The position numbers and the translations under genes are program-made. From Hirsutella rhossiliensis (taxonomy: Eukaryota > Ascomycota > Sordariomycetes > Hypocreales > Ophiocordycipitaceae), in the NCBI RefSeq assembly GCF_020360975.1, contig NW_025408669.1, forward strand, positions 5,332,001 to 5,396,000: a stretch of 64,000 nt of DNA, read 5' to 3'. The notes below the pieces were generated by a model that was not told the origin of the DNA, did not search any database, and worked only from the letters and a program-made list of their open reading frames with translations. Shown here piece by piece: positions 21,643-34,406 of this stretch; the first letter of the stretch is position 1; the number at the start of each line of letters is the position of its first letter.

Positions 21643-24600
21643 GTCTGCTGATCCGTCAGCCTTGGCCCTCCCGAAAGACCTGAGATTCCTCTCCCCTGCC
21701 CTTTCTCCCCTGGAGTCTTTATATGGAGAAGGGCGGCAGTGAACACAGCGGTATGGAAACAGCCGTGATGAGAGCATCGTTGGCCTGCTCCGGCAGACAA
21801 GTCGTACAGGGCACGACAGTGACGAGGAAAACGACAGTACGAGCCATGGTAAGACCACGCATGATGGGAGGCAACGGAGTGCAGCAGGAAGTCGGGCTTA
21901 CTCGAACCATGTGTCTTGAAGCTCTTATCCCGCCCTCCCCCCTTCAGGCTCTTGCTCACTGCCTCGGCCCGCCTGATGGATGACGAGAAGCCGGAGTCGA
22001 TGTTTGCCCCGCTGACTTGGAACAACAAGACAGGATTCACTGCGAGAAGCACAGGCGCGATGGCCCGGGTGCGCCAGAAGCAGAGAGCTGAGCTTCGTCG
22101 TTGCGGTTGGCAGACAGCAGGTGCTCGGTGAGTGAGAGGGTCAAGGCTCTGACTCCTGATTACGTGATGCGCGGCCGCAGACGCCCGAGCATCAACCTCG
22201 GAATATCTGGCCTCGGTTCATCGCCGCAACCAAGTTGGCGAGTGCTCTTGTGGTAAATCTTGAATACCCTCACCATGCCAGTAGGATGGATCATGATGTG
22301 GAAAACGCCTCGCCGAAAGCCGTCAGTCCAGGCACTTGAGCTATATATTGTGTACAGTACATATTATGCGAAGTATATACCTTACTATACCTGGGCAAGC
22401 CTTCGCCTCCTCTCTGAGCGAGCTACCCTAGAGGCACGTGTCTGCTCCGGCCGACGTCTGGCAATGCCCTCTTTACCGCCCGGAGCCTCGACGGAATCTA
22501 CAGTGCGGTTTTCCATCGGCAGTAGATGAGAGGCACCGACTTGCTTGGCCCCCTTGACGACTCCTGACGATGGCTCGCGCTACAACATGGCAGGCACGGG
22601 GCCGTCCATCCCTGGACCCAGTAACGGAGCTGCTCTCTGCTATTTCCTCCTCCAATCAGATCAGCCATCACACGCTGCCTCGACGCACGCCGCCTCTCCT
22701 CCCTACCGGCCGTAACCGCATCGCCAACGGCTTACCAGAACTCGGCCGGAGCCCAGCCCGACCAAGAGAGGACGGTGGTACGTAAAGGGCCATGCAACGT
22801 CTGGCCCACTGCTGTGCGCCTTCTCCTGTTCACCTCGCCCCCTTTTACCTTGCCGTGCAACGTGTGCCCGACAAAAGGCTCAGGCCCCCCCTCCTCTGTG
22901 ACCTGACGACAGCCGACCTGTTCCTGAGACAATGCGGCGGGGTTCAGCGACCCGGGGGTGCGCAGGAGTCGGCGGAGAGAAGAGGGTATAGGTGGGTACG
23001 CAAAGGACGTGGCGGCACAGACAGGCGTAATATATATATATATGTATATATATACATATATATATGCAAAGTACTGTATATACATAGCATATTACAAAAC
23101 ATGCATCCGGCCTCCGCGCGGACAGCGTCGAACCACCTACCCCACGGGGCAAGGCCGCAACCATGACGTGCCGAGGCCGGGTAGCGGGCGCTGCAACTGG
23201 CCTTCGTCGGCCGAGCCGGTAGGCGGTAAGGATCATGAGATGGCATGGTGACGGCGCATGCCGAGCAGGGGTACGGGCTGCATTCTATATACTGTAGGGA
23301 TGGGCGTGTGTTTGTACGTCTCTCCATATGTACGTGTGGCCCGATGATGCCTCGCTCGGTCTAGGGGCATCAGCTGTTTTGGGGGGGCATTGCTTGGTCG
23401 AATGATTCCGACGAGGCGAAAAAGCAAAGTGTCCCGACGAGAAGAGTGGCCAGAACAAGAAGGACGACAACATGTTGGACTATTTGCGGATGATACATGA
23501 GGCAGTCGGTTGGGCTCGATGACGATGTCTCTTACCGACTTTGCTACTTCATATATCCACTCGGTACACAGACACACACACAGAGAGAGGGAGACGCTCA
23601 AACACATATCGCATGGACTCACACGCAAAGGCAGGCAATGAAGCATCCATCGCACGCGCACGCGGCTGGCGGACGCATTCCGGCCCCCCTTCGCGGGCCT
23701 ACAAACGGTGCCTAGGCGAGGCACGGCAAAGGCGACCAAGAGAGACAGGAATGGCTCTGAAAGCGGCAGATGCATGCCGTAGCTTGCACATTGGCACCGA
23801 TACAGGGAGAGGGCGGTGCAGCAAGCAGGCAGCGTTGACGTGCGTCCGACGCACATCACCGCTAAGCTTTCCGTTTGGTCTTGTTGTTTTCACGGCGACG
23901 TCGTCTTAGCTTTCTTGCTTTCCTTCTGCTGCCCGGCGTTGCCCTGCCGAGCGAGTCCTGGCTTGTCTTTGCTTTTCCTTCCCCCCTCCAGCCGCCCCGG
24001 GGGTGATGGAGTGAGCGGCTCCAAGAAGCCAAGCTCGTGATGACGATGACGATGACGACAATGCCCCAACGATGGGGGCTGACTTGCGTGACTCGCCAGA
24101 CAGCCTTTTGCTCAGGAGGACAAGCAAGACATTGATGGAGAAGTAAGTTAGTCTCTTATTCCTTCGTGTCAGCGCTGGTGCTAGCCACGTCTCTTAGTAC
24201 TGCGCATACAATCGAGCACGAGGTTGCCGAGAGTTCGTCCACGTTTTGTCAGTGCGAGGTTGTTTTCAAGCATGTATCATCAGCAAGGCAAAAGGCTAGC
24301 TCACTCGAGGCAGCAGCAGCAGCCCGAGGATCCGTCTCCCAGCAGACCTGGGGCTTTGTCATAGTCTCCACGAGTAATACTCAGCAAGTGTATACAGACC
24401 GGCACACACAAACTCGCAGGCTGCATGGCAACGGCCCGGGGCTGCTTCCCCCGTCAAACGCCGCGGGGATTGAGCAAGTTGGCCTCGAACCTTCTTTCTC
24501 TCCCTCCCCAACTTACGTACCCCCCGGGATCGGAGCCGGGCCGCGCGTCAGGATTGCGGGCTGGGGAATAAGGAACAGAAAGGAGGGGTTGGATGAAGGG

Positions 24601-26882
24601 GCCGGAAGGGGGCGGGTGGGGGCACATACATGACAAGAGGGAGGAAGGGGGGGATTCGCCAAGCTTCACGACATCTCCGCGGTTCAGTATCACAGCTTAT
24701 TATACCCAAGGAGGAGGGAGACGGAGAGCAGCATGGGTGTGTACATTGGCATGGAATGGCGATGCAGAGAGGGCCAGAGATACGTAATACACAGAGTTCA
24801 TCTTGCCCAACCGACGAATCCCGACTCCCGCCCGAGCCTCGGACTTTTACTACCAACACACCCCTGGCCGTCGGCATCTAGAAGCCTCAGTGATCGACCC
24901 GGCTTCTCTTCCTTCCTTTTCCATTCACGTGAAGAGGCGTCCGAGATGGCCGGTTCCCCCGTCCCGACCCCTTTACAAGCCCGAGCCCCCCAACTAGCCG
25001 AGAAACATGGTAAAAATGTGCCCTAAATGGGGGGACACGGGGCACCCGGGGCAGAAGGCGGGGGAGGGTTGGCTTTGGCAGTTGTCCTCACGACCGCAAG
25101 AGACAATCGAAATCTATCTTTGTCATGCCCATGAACGCACAGCGGAGGCACTTGTTTCCCATCCCCTACTAGCATAGACAACAAGCGGTCTCTCCCCTGG
25201 CTCCCAGCAACAGGGAAGCTAGGGGGCTGCACACACCCTCTCCTCATCCCTCCGCCGGAGCCCGGTGCTCAAGCCATGGGGGACCTTGCTTTTCCAAGAA
25301 CACCACCACACGACAACGCACTGATAAAAATAAAGAGCTGGGAGGAAAGAAGGAAGTGAAGGGAGAAAGAATAACAACAGACACCGCGCCGGTGTGCCAA
25401 GTAAGCCAGCTACTGTAACCCCGTCACTCGCTCGCCATCTCGCTGCCCCGAGAGGGGTCTCCCGAGGCGATGCAGGGACATGCTCATCTGCACACGTCGG
25501 CAAAGCTTGGTGTCCTGCGGGATAGGGTAGGTCTTCAGGCTCGCTCCGCAAGGGGGACCACGCCTTGCACTCGAGCCGGTCCGCAACTCTCCGTGATGTT
25601 TTTGCGATAAATGTGAAAAGGGGGGCAGCGAGCGAGGAAACAAGGCGTCGGCTGGGGAGAGAAAGATAAGAGGCAACCGTGCCGAGGGATACGCACGTAC
25701 GGAATACGGAGCTTGTGGTCGGGCAAAGACGCCCGGCATGCTTCGTGAGACCCGAGCCACCCGAACGGGACATGCATCACCCTGGTGCCCCTGATCTTCC
25801 CGCTCCCCGACCCGCCCTGGCTGCTCTGCAGCAAGGAGTACAGGTGTCCTGCGCATGAAGACTGGCAATCATGGCTTTGAAAAGAGCAAAACAAACTTCG
25901 TTACGGAGCAGAGAGCATCAAGAGCCGGCGATAGCCAGCTCCAGCCGCCGTCGGTGCTCACACGCGGACCCTCAAACGGTGCATCGCGATTGGTACTGAA
26001 TACGCAACGCTTCGCAACCAGTCAAGAGCTTGTACTGTAAGGCTGGCTCCAGAGACTGGTCAAATAGGCGTGTCTCTACGAAAACGTGGAGCAGATCTGA
26101 GCATGAAGAGGAGGACCCGGCGAGGGAAGAAAAAAGATGGAGACAAAAACAACAGAAAAAAGCCCTCGTCCTCACAGCAAATGCTTGCATGTATCTTTTC
26201 CCCACAGGTACTTGAGGCCGCCAGACTGGAGCGTCAGAGGGAAAAGTGGCAGAAGAAAGGGGAGTGCGAGTCTCATCTGTGGAGCCTGCTAGACACCCAC
26301 CCCCCCCTTTTCCAGGGCCAGACATGTCAATGATGCCATCAGAGAAAATTCAGGCCCCCTTCCAGAAGCATTGCCAGCCAAGCAGTCGACCGGGGGGCAT
26401 GGTGAAGCTTCCCACTGGGGCCGGAATTGACCGGCCTGGAGCCAAGGCCGCTGGGATGATTCAAACCGACGTTCCGCCGAGCCCTCGTCCGAGAGTTGCT
26501 GGGGCACCCTGATCCTGAATCGTGAGCTTTCTGCTCACCGCCGGCGGCTCCAGAGTGTACTTTGCTACCTTGTGCGTATCCATCTGCACGCATTCACCCG
26601 CCAAAGGTTAACCAGGCGTTGCCAGTCTCTCCGCCTGCGCCTCGGCCATTTGAAGCTTCGTCCATTGTTGCCGGGCGTGTGGTTTGCACTTTTGCCACTG
26701 CCTTCGCCATCGGCCGACTGTAGAGTACATGGGCCATTGAAGTTTTTTTCTTCTTCTCTTCGCTGAGCCTGGGCCCTTGGCTGGCGACGGGGCCATTGTT
26801 TGACCCCGATTTGGCGGAGGCTCGGTGGGCCGCCGTCTCCATTTTTTGCCCGCCACGCATCATCTCGGCGCTTCACCGGCGC
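21643..26882. other. 5.2-kb gene-poor region
   Basis: Lies between the BTB-bromodomain gene's 5' end and the 3' end of the Rad51 paralog. It contains GTAC-rich DNA (about 22340-22400), a 32-nt AT palindrome (23034-23065), CA repeats (23565-23590) and many short frames without family resemblance. I see no gene. Confidence 0.5.
23034..23065. repeat. Perfect 32-nt AT palindrome
   Basis: A TA-rich self-complementary sequence centred between 23049 and 23050, marked by a single G (23044) and its matching C (23055). It could extrude as a cruciform. It lies in a gene-poor region. Confidence 0.9.
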
Positions 26883-28379
26883 CTAGGCTGTGTCCTGGTC
26901 GGGGCCCTCGTCCGGGTCCTCGTCATTACCCTCGTCGCTTCGGCCTACTTCTTGGCCAAGCAAAATGTCCTCGCTGCCTTGCCACTGGGGGGGTGGGGCA
27001 GGCAGGGCCGCCTCGTCCTCGTCCGCCCACCCATAGTCCTCGTCATCGGCCTCGTCCTCGCTGTCTGGAACCTCCAGCTCTGTCTGCCCCAGCTTTCTCT
27101 TCCGCAGTACCAGATCCGCGGGTCCGGCCGCAAGACTGCCGGCGGCATCATAATCGATCTCCGCCGCACCACTCTTCCACCCCGCCGAGTCAGCAATAGT
27201 CGACTATATGGGGCGGGGGGATCCCACATACGGGTTCAACGTTAAATGCAGCTATGCGTTCCACGACGTCATTGGCCGCCTTGCCGTCAAGCTTTTGCAG
27301 GCCTGCCATAAAGACGCTGCCCAATTGCTTGCCCTGCCAGGCCCAGTCTCTGAACAGCACCAGCCGGGTTGCGACGCCTTGCTCCCACACCAAGGCGTTG
27401 ACAGCGGCAACGAGCGTGGCGCCTTGTTCAGACTGCATCCTCGTGGCACACTGCGACAGAATCATGACGGCGCAGTTTCGCGTCGCAGCCAGTTTCTGTA
27501 ACGCGTTGATGACAAACTGCAAGCCCTGTACTCGTTTGGCAGACGCAGTCAGGCCTGAGGGGGTAGGCGTGAGCAGAGGACTCGGTCAGAGGCAGGGACA
27601 AGGGTTGAGGATACCTTTGCCAGCCTTGGGAGCCGTTTTCCCATCTTGGGACTTGGGAAAGGCAGAATTGAGCAGCGAAGATACGGAGCTGACGACTACC
27701 AGAGACACTCCGGGCCCTATCGATTTCGGGGTTGGCCGTGAAATCAGGGCCATGAGATGAGGCAAGGTCAAGCAAGAAAAGTGCGTAAACTTGCGCCAAT
27801 CGATGGCGGAGCCAGGATGCGAGAGGTGCTGGTCCCTAGACCTTTTTGCAGACTCGACGACGCTGATAAGGCGTTGCTTGTCCACCCTTTGGAAGCAGTC
27901 TGGCGAGGTATCGCTTAGCACAGGAAGCCTGACGGGGCAAACGGAAACAGACCTACCCAGACGACGTCATGGCCCTGGCATATGGCATGGGCGGTCGTCT
28001 GAATCCTGCAAAACCGCGCGTCAGACGTGCGCCTGAGTGCCGGTGAGGAGCGGGTGAGGCATACGCCAAGGCGGTTTTGCCTGTACCAGGCGGCCCCCAG
28101 AGCTCGGTGACCTGGCCGCGTTTGACGCCGCCGCGATGGCTGGAGCCGGCGGAGACGATGCTGGCCGATGCACCGAGAGCCTTGTCGAGCGTCTCTAGCC
28201 CGGTCGACAGGGCGAGGGCGGGCTCATGCTTGAGTTCGTCCAAGGCTTGCGAGGCAGCAATTGTCGGCAGGCGATCTGCCGCGGTCAGCGGTTTCCTACG
28301 AGAGAGAAGACTGGTACTCACGGGTATCCGGGATATCAAAGCTCGATATGTCTTGGCCATGGATGGAGTGGTAGTCCAT
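26883..28379 (-). CDS. Rad51 paralog, Rad55/Rhp55-like DNA repair protein
   Basis: RecA/Rad51-family ATPase expected to help load Rad51 during homologous recombination in the nucleus. Six exons in transcription order are 28379-28322, 28275-28065, 28005-27953, 27899-27615, 27554-27232 and 27173-26883; they close in frame to 406 aa. The TGLETLDKAL block and Walker A GPPGTGKT (residues 80-87) are clear, followed by GHDVVWVD and a Walker B-like strand GVSLVVVSSVSSLL. AVMILSQCATRM follows in the core. The last about 95 residues form a strongly acidic tail (VPDSEDEADDEDYGWADEDE and on to DEDPDEGPDQDTA) absent from core Rad51. The paralog assignment (Rad55 rather than another) is inferred from size and architecture. 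One intron is only 46 nt. Confidence 0.83.
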
Positions 28380-31300
28380 GGTCGAGCTGCACTGCTGTCG
28401 CATAGCCAGCAGCCGTGGACGCCGCGACAACCACGCGGAATCACGTGAGGTCTCGTCTGTATCGATGCCGGGCGAAAGAGCCCTGCTTACCTAAGTTTCT
28501 TTGCGGAACACACCGCCCGCCCGTGCACCAATCGTGCTGCCCGACAGTGCCCCGTACTGGTGCTAGCGTGGCCCTGGATTACAGGCCCCTCAGGCAACGG
28601 ACACGCCGTGCCTTACAATGTCGCCCTGATGGATGGACCATGATGGACATTGGAACCCCGTCAATCCAAATCCTCGTGGACCGTCAAGGGAAGCGGCCTC
28701 CTCCCTGGCAGTCATGACCACACCGAGGTATTTACTCTATTGTATGTATGTATTTGCGGATACGGAGAACCATGGCGGAGCCAGCGTCGCGGAGACCCGA
28801 GGCCGGAGACGGGCCTTTGCTGCGTCTCCTCGAGGGTCCTTTGTCGCGTGTCGTCAGGGACGGGGACTCCCGCGAGCTTGCAGGACTCGTTTACGCAGGC
28901 AATGGTCGCCAAGGGGTCACTCCCGTTGTCCGACATGTGCCCAGCAAAACAACAACAACAAACGACGATCAAAGCCGACGCATTTGCCCATGTCCGCCGG
29001 GGGCAATTCATTCCAGCGGGCGCCACTCCTCTCGTCCCTGGTCCCGCGTCTCAAACAGCCGAACAATCGATGCGATGCATGTCCTCGTACATTCCATGCA
29101 CGCACGGATGCGCGTCGAGAAGCCGGGCGCGAGACGGACGGCCATAACAAAGGCCTTTTTGTTCAGCGGCCTGGCCGAGGCGGACGGACGTCTCACGACC
29201 AACGAGGAAGAAGCTTGTCTGTCTCGGTCTCAGTCCTCTCCTGCCCTGTCACACACCACTCCTGGGACTCCCGGGAACAGGTCTTGGCATCGTGGCAAGC
29301 CGCAGCGGCACGTGGCGGGCGGGCGGCCTCTGCTCGGTCGGCCCGGGGTTGGGGGCCGACCAAGCGGGACTTACGGAGTTAGCCCCGAGCTGTACAGAGG
29401 TACCGAGGGCAGAGACTCGACAATCGGGCATCCCATGGCCGTCGCACGAGACGAGTGCACCTAAGATTAAACGGTGCTATTATTGCTGCTATTCTGAGGC
29501 GGGTACAGCATATAGGCACCGAGCATCCGTCCATACAAGGCGTGGCACATCCAGCAAAGCCTTTATTCTTCGTCCTGGCCTGCAGCATCATGGTGGTGCA
29601 AGGCCGTTGATGGCAAAGCCATGGCCCCGGGACCATCTTTGCCAGTCACGCGTGGTCAGTACAGTACGGCAAGGCCACGTTTACTCTGTGTCTGGTGTAG
29701 ATGCCGATGCATTCCAGTCCGAAGCCATACAGTACACGTCGTTGCTCCTCAGCCTCACGATGCAACGCACAGCTACCTTGGAAGCAGGGCCAAGCACATA
29801 CAGCCTGGCGGGCTTAGCCGGGCAAATCAGTCTACTTCAGTCTCATTGTTAATTTGAATTTTCCATGTGCAGCAGCTCGACGTCCGAACGCCATTGTCTC
29901 CTCCTTCCGGGGGGTCTCGACCCGGCTGAGCGCCTCTCCCATGACTGATCAGACAGCGGCAGTGCTATGTCCAGCCTGAGATCCGGCGTCATGTCGCGGC
30001 TTGCCACGATCACGCCAGCATCGAGGTCACATCTCGAGTTCCTGTACGTACACTACATACATGTACATGGGGCGCACAAAGCCGTAGCATCTGCCGGGAC
30101 GGAGCCATCGGGAGAAGAGCACAGTCGCCAAAGCCGTTGACGCCTAGACCCCAATGGCTCTCGCTCGTTGGAATTGACGCTGAAGCTGGTTTCGACGCCG
30201 GGCCAAAATGCCGAGCAAGATCCCGGAATCACTGCCACGGGAATAACCTCAAACCTGCTCCGACGGAGCACGTCCACACGCCGGAGGTATGTACGTATCA
30301 TGATTCCAATGAAGCTCAGATCGGGCAAAGTCATGTTGCATGTAGTCATAGCCAGGCGGAAGAAGCCCCCCGAGCGAACAGCAACACGAAGACGACGGAA
30401 AGAAGTAAAAAAGAGGCGCTTGCGAGCCTGTCGGCTGCTGCTCCCTCGATGACGACTGACAAGCTGGCGGGGAGGACCGGCTCAGGCCTGCATGGGCCGC
30501 CTGCTTGGGCCGCCTGCTTGGCCTTTGATGGTGACGAGCAGCTCGAGGGGCGGCGATCTGGCAGCAAGGCCATCGCCAGCGAGGCTTGGCGAGGCTTGAC
30601 GGAAACGAAGCCGAGGCGGCCGTCTGGCGCCGTCTGCTACCCATGGGGGCCCCCTTTTCTCCCCACACTCGCTCACACGCACGCACACACACTTTTCTCT
30701 CCCTCCCGGAAGAAGCATGGCATGTTGCAAGGGTGAATCTCCCCCCCCACCCTTTCCCCCCCTTGTCCCGGAGATCCTCCCTCAGATGGGTGAGACAACA
30801 CGGCCCATGGACACACGCGGATGTGCCCCGGGGCGAACCAAGAACCTTTGGCTCTCTGGAGACTGGAAGCCAAAGTCCGGGGAAGGGGGCTTCTCCGCCA
30901 ATTGCCACGAGCCAGCGTCGACCCATCATCAACGCACGCCCGCACGGAGGAAGCAAAGCAAAAACGGCAGGTCGGGGCACTTGGTATGTATGTACGTATT
31001 TAGTCTTGGGCATGATGCCTTTTCATTGGAGTAGCGGGTTGCCCCGGAACTTTGGTGCTGGGTACGGAGTATGTACGGAGTATACGCGCAAAGCGTTCAT
31101 CGACGGCCGCCCTTTGCTACGCTCCCGCACGTACGAGTGTCAATGCATGCCCACTGGCCAGGGAGTCACCCGACGTGCTGAGAAAAGAGAAAGGAGGCAG
31201 AAGAGGGGGAGGGGAGAGGCGTCTGTACATACTGTACGTTGTGATGGGACTGATGCCGCGGCGCCATCCACCAGTACCCAAGCCAAGCAAGCATCTGGAA

Positions 31301-32201
31301 GCAAGCATCCTGGCGGGACGCCGTGTCTCGCGGATGCCACTGCCAGGTTGAAAAAGAAAGCAAAGGAAAAGCGCCAGGGGTCAAAGACAGGGAGAGCGGA
31401 GACGGGCCGTGAGCTGACAGGGCTCTTCCTTACCGAGACACGGTGAGGCTCCCTCACCCTTGCTGCCACAGCACCAAGTCCGGCAGCGTCGAATGGCGAG
31501 CCGGTGCAGCGGCGGCGACATGTTGGTGCGACTTTTCTTTTTGTTCTGCATCCCGTGTGCCCTGGCTAGATGTTTCGAGATTATGCTGCTGGTCAATGTC
31601 TGTGCCAATTGTTCGCCCCCTCGCCGCGGCTTTGTCAATCGACTTGTTTCGCTTTACGTATTCGTAGTTTGATTCCCGCAGGCAGACACGTGTAAGCAGG
31701 GCCTGCCTGGGGCCTGGACTGGGCCTGAGCCGGCGCATGGATGGATGGATGTACGTATGTACAGTACATACACAGGTATCTACCCGTCTCCATCTGCCGC
31801 CTTGCACTGTAGGTAGGCAAGGCATGCGCATTCCATTTTGCCATTGATGGGATGCTGAGCCGGTGCCGTCGAATGCCCACAAGCGGCCTAGAGCGAAGAC
31901 GGCGGCGGGTGCGCCGGCAAACGAAAAACCGGCCGAGGCCCGGACACATACATGGCCGGGTCCGGGACTTGTCGGTCTCTTCTTCTCTTTGGGCCTGTGG
32001 CAGACGACAGACGACGCACAAACACAAACACACACACACGCACACATCTGTGCGCACCCAAGCCACGATGGACTGCACTTTCCCACCTATTGTATTGCGT
32101 GTTGCAAACTGTCATGACTCGTGTTTGGCGCCCTCTGGATAGGCGATGCGATTGGGACGAACCGGGAAAGGGAACCTCGCCCTCCCTCTTTCCAGCCCCC
32201 T

Positions 32202-32246
32202 TTCTCCTTGTACCCGTTCTCCTTGTACCCGTTCTCCTTGTACCCG
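32202..32246. repeat. 15-nt tandem repeat, three copies
   Basis: TTCTCCTTGTACCCG is repeated three times exactly, followed by a partial fourth copy (TTCTCCC). Confidence 0.93.
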
Positions 32247-32752
32247 TTCTCCCGACGAGCGACACGGAAGGCGAGTGCAAAGTACCGGTACAAAAGCAGG
32301 GCGGAAACGGAGAGAGTAGCAAACTGGCAAGTATCTCGGACATGTCAAACACGGCGGAACCAAGAGCAGCAAATTTGCACCACGAGCCAACTCGCGCCGG
32401 GGAAGCCTTTCCCTGTGCCGAGCGAGCACGCACGCACGCACAGGGGGGGGGGAGGGGCTTCCAGGCAGCGACCTGCGTGCTCAAGAGACACCTGACGCCG
32501 GTGGATGGACAGACGGGTGGTTTACTGGCCGGTATCTGGGGAATTCCACCCCATTTGCTGGCGCTCCCCCCACAGACGGCGCAGCATGGCAGCATGGCAG
32601 CATGGATCCCTCGGACCGGGAGAGCCGCGGTGCGGAGGAGCTGCTGCAAACGTGCGGCGTCGGCGACTGGCAGCGTTTACCGGGCCCAGTAGGTGGCGAC
32701 GGTACGGATGCCTAGGCCGACGCAGCTAAGCCACGATGAAATGTACTGTACA

Positions 32753-32775
32753 TACTCCGTACTCCGTACTCCATA
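32753..32775. repeat. Clustered TACTCCG elements
   Basis: TACTCCG occurs twice in tandem followed by a degenerate third copy (TACTCCATAC). The reverse orientation occurs at 31062-31085 as two ACGGAGTA units. Confidence 0.6.
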
Positions 32776-32844
32776 CATAATGACAGTAACGCTTGCTTTG
32801 CTGTTGCGTGGAGCCCCGAGGAGCAAACACATGGAATAAGGGGC

Positions 32845-32858
32845 TAATTACTCCGTAC
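32845..32858. repeat. TAATTACTCCGTAC motif, copy 3
   Basis: Identical over 14 bases to the copy at 10801. Confidence 0.6.
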
Positions 32859-33395
32859 GCTGCATTTGTTTTTCCTTCTTTCGAGCGCTCGTCTCTCATT
32901 TCTGTCTCCGTACTGTAACTCAACGTACAGACTAACACGCCTTGACAAAAAGCATGCTGCGAGCCTGGCCCCGATAGCCGCCGTGTTTCCTTTTCCCTTT
33001 GTTTTTCTGCTCGCTACGCGTCGGCTGTTACAGGCCCCGGACGTGCGCGCGCGGCTTTTGCCAGCCTGTCCACGAACGAGTAAGGGCGACTAAGGGCGAG
33101 CAAGGGCGCCATCACACTATGTACTGTCCCGGCCGCCGACCGCAGCCCGTCGGTTTACCCACCGGTGACGCCTCCCTGTTGTTTCGTCACAAGCAATTCT
33201 TGACCGCCTTTATCCGCTCCCCCGCCCTTTGTTGTCGTTGGAGACGGGCGAATGGGTGGTGGTGGGCGGTGTTCTAGAAGAGCAAGCCCCTTTCCCCGAG
33301 GAATGCTATGGAACGGCAGCGCTCCACTGCCGGGGGTTGTTGACAGGGGAAAACGAGACCGCCAGGGAGAGCCATGAAAAAAGACGAAATAATAA

Positions 33396-33447
33396 GAGGA
33401 ACAGCAGAGAGGAACAGCAGAGAGGAACAGCAGAGAGGAACAGCAGA
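33396..33447. repeat. 13-nt tandem repeat, four copies
   Basis: GAGGAACAGCAGA repeated about four times, about 1 kb before the creA start. Confidence 0.9.
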
Positions 33448-34094
33448 GAAAAATAGAAGCTCCGAGGCCAACGTCACCTGAAATGCCCTTGGCTCGACCC
33501 CCACATCTTTTCTTGCCCATGCAAGCAAGGCAGCAAGGCCGTGTCCCGTGCAGGCACAGTCAACAAGCACTCGACATCAATGGATTGCCGAGGCAGGTGC
33601 TCGAGAACCAGGAGATCATCAACCAGCGGCCGTCTGCACGGCCTTGGCCAAGCCCGTCGCGTATTTATGCGCACCAAAAAGATGCCTAGGTGCCCCCCCC
33701 CCAAGCCACGGACCCCGGCAGGGAGACCAAGGGCACCAAAGTACCTGTGCCGGCGCAGTACCTGCCTGGAGGCGTGCGCCTTCTGTCCACACCCCTCCCC
33801 TAGCCAGGCAGGTCGGCTGCGACCCGGAGCGGGGCTCTCTCTCTCCAGGCTCTGCGTGTGTCGCTCCCGCCCAGCCCAGCGCGCCCGCATGCCGCCTTGT
33901 CCCCGCCCGCCCCCCCTCACCCCCAGGCTTCCTCCAGGCTCTTCTCCTCCACCCTCCCCGCCTGCTGGACGTGCCCTGCGCTGCGGCACCACCCCCTCCG
34001 CCGCCCCCCCCCCCCCAAGTGGCCTGAGGCTGCTTGCTCGAGGTACCTGCTTCGCTCACCGTCCCCATCCGCGCTACCCTACTAGTCCTGCTCT

Positions 34095-34160
34095 CCCCAC
34101 ACCGTACCTGAAAGTACCTCTTGTGCCCGACCACCCCGGCCAAGCCCGCCCTTTTTAAAA
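34095..34160 (+). promoter_or_regulatory. Putative creA promoter with CreA-type sites
   Basis: CCCCAC at 34095-34100 and CCCCGG at 34134-34139 both fit, on the reverse strand, the CreA consensus SYGGRG. An AT-rich TTTTTAAAA follows at 34152-34160. No ATG lies between there and the creA start at 34407. Self-repression of creA is known in other fungi; binding here is inferred only. Confidence 0.35.
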
Positions 34161-34406
34161 CCCATCCGTTTCCCCCCCCCTCCAGAGGCCCCTCCTTAGA
34201 GAGGAGCGAAGAGAGGAAAAAAATTCCCGTCCTTTTCACAACCAAAACACACCTCCTGCATCACGGCCTCTGCTGCCATCCGCCACTCTCTCCGACCCTG
34301 CTGCCCTTGGCTCTCCAGTGGTGCAAGATAGCATACGCTGCCCGAGACGTCAGCCAGCCTCAGACCGCAGACCGAAAGCAACTAGTCCCCCGCCGCCTCC
34401 GATCAC

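Larger units (their letters stand above)
28380..34406. other. 6-kb gene-poor region upstream of creA
   Basis: The divergent interval between the Rad51 paralog and creA. It holds a CA-rich stretch (30670-30695), two short tandem repeats (32202-32246 and 33396-33447), clusters of the ACGGAGTA/TACTCCGT element (31062-31085, 32753-32775, 32845-32858), GTAC-rich patches and pyrimidine-rich DNA near creA. Open frames up to 286 codons show no family resemblance. Much of it could be creA regulatory DNA or long 5' UTR. Confidence 0.5.
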
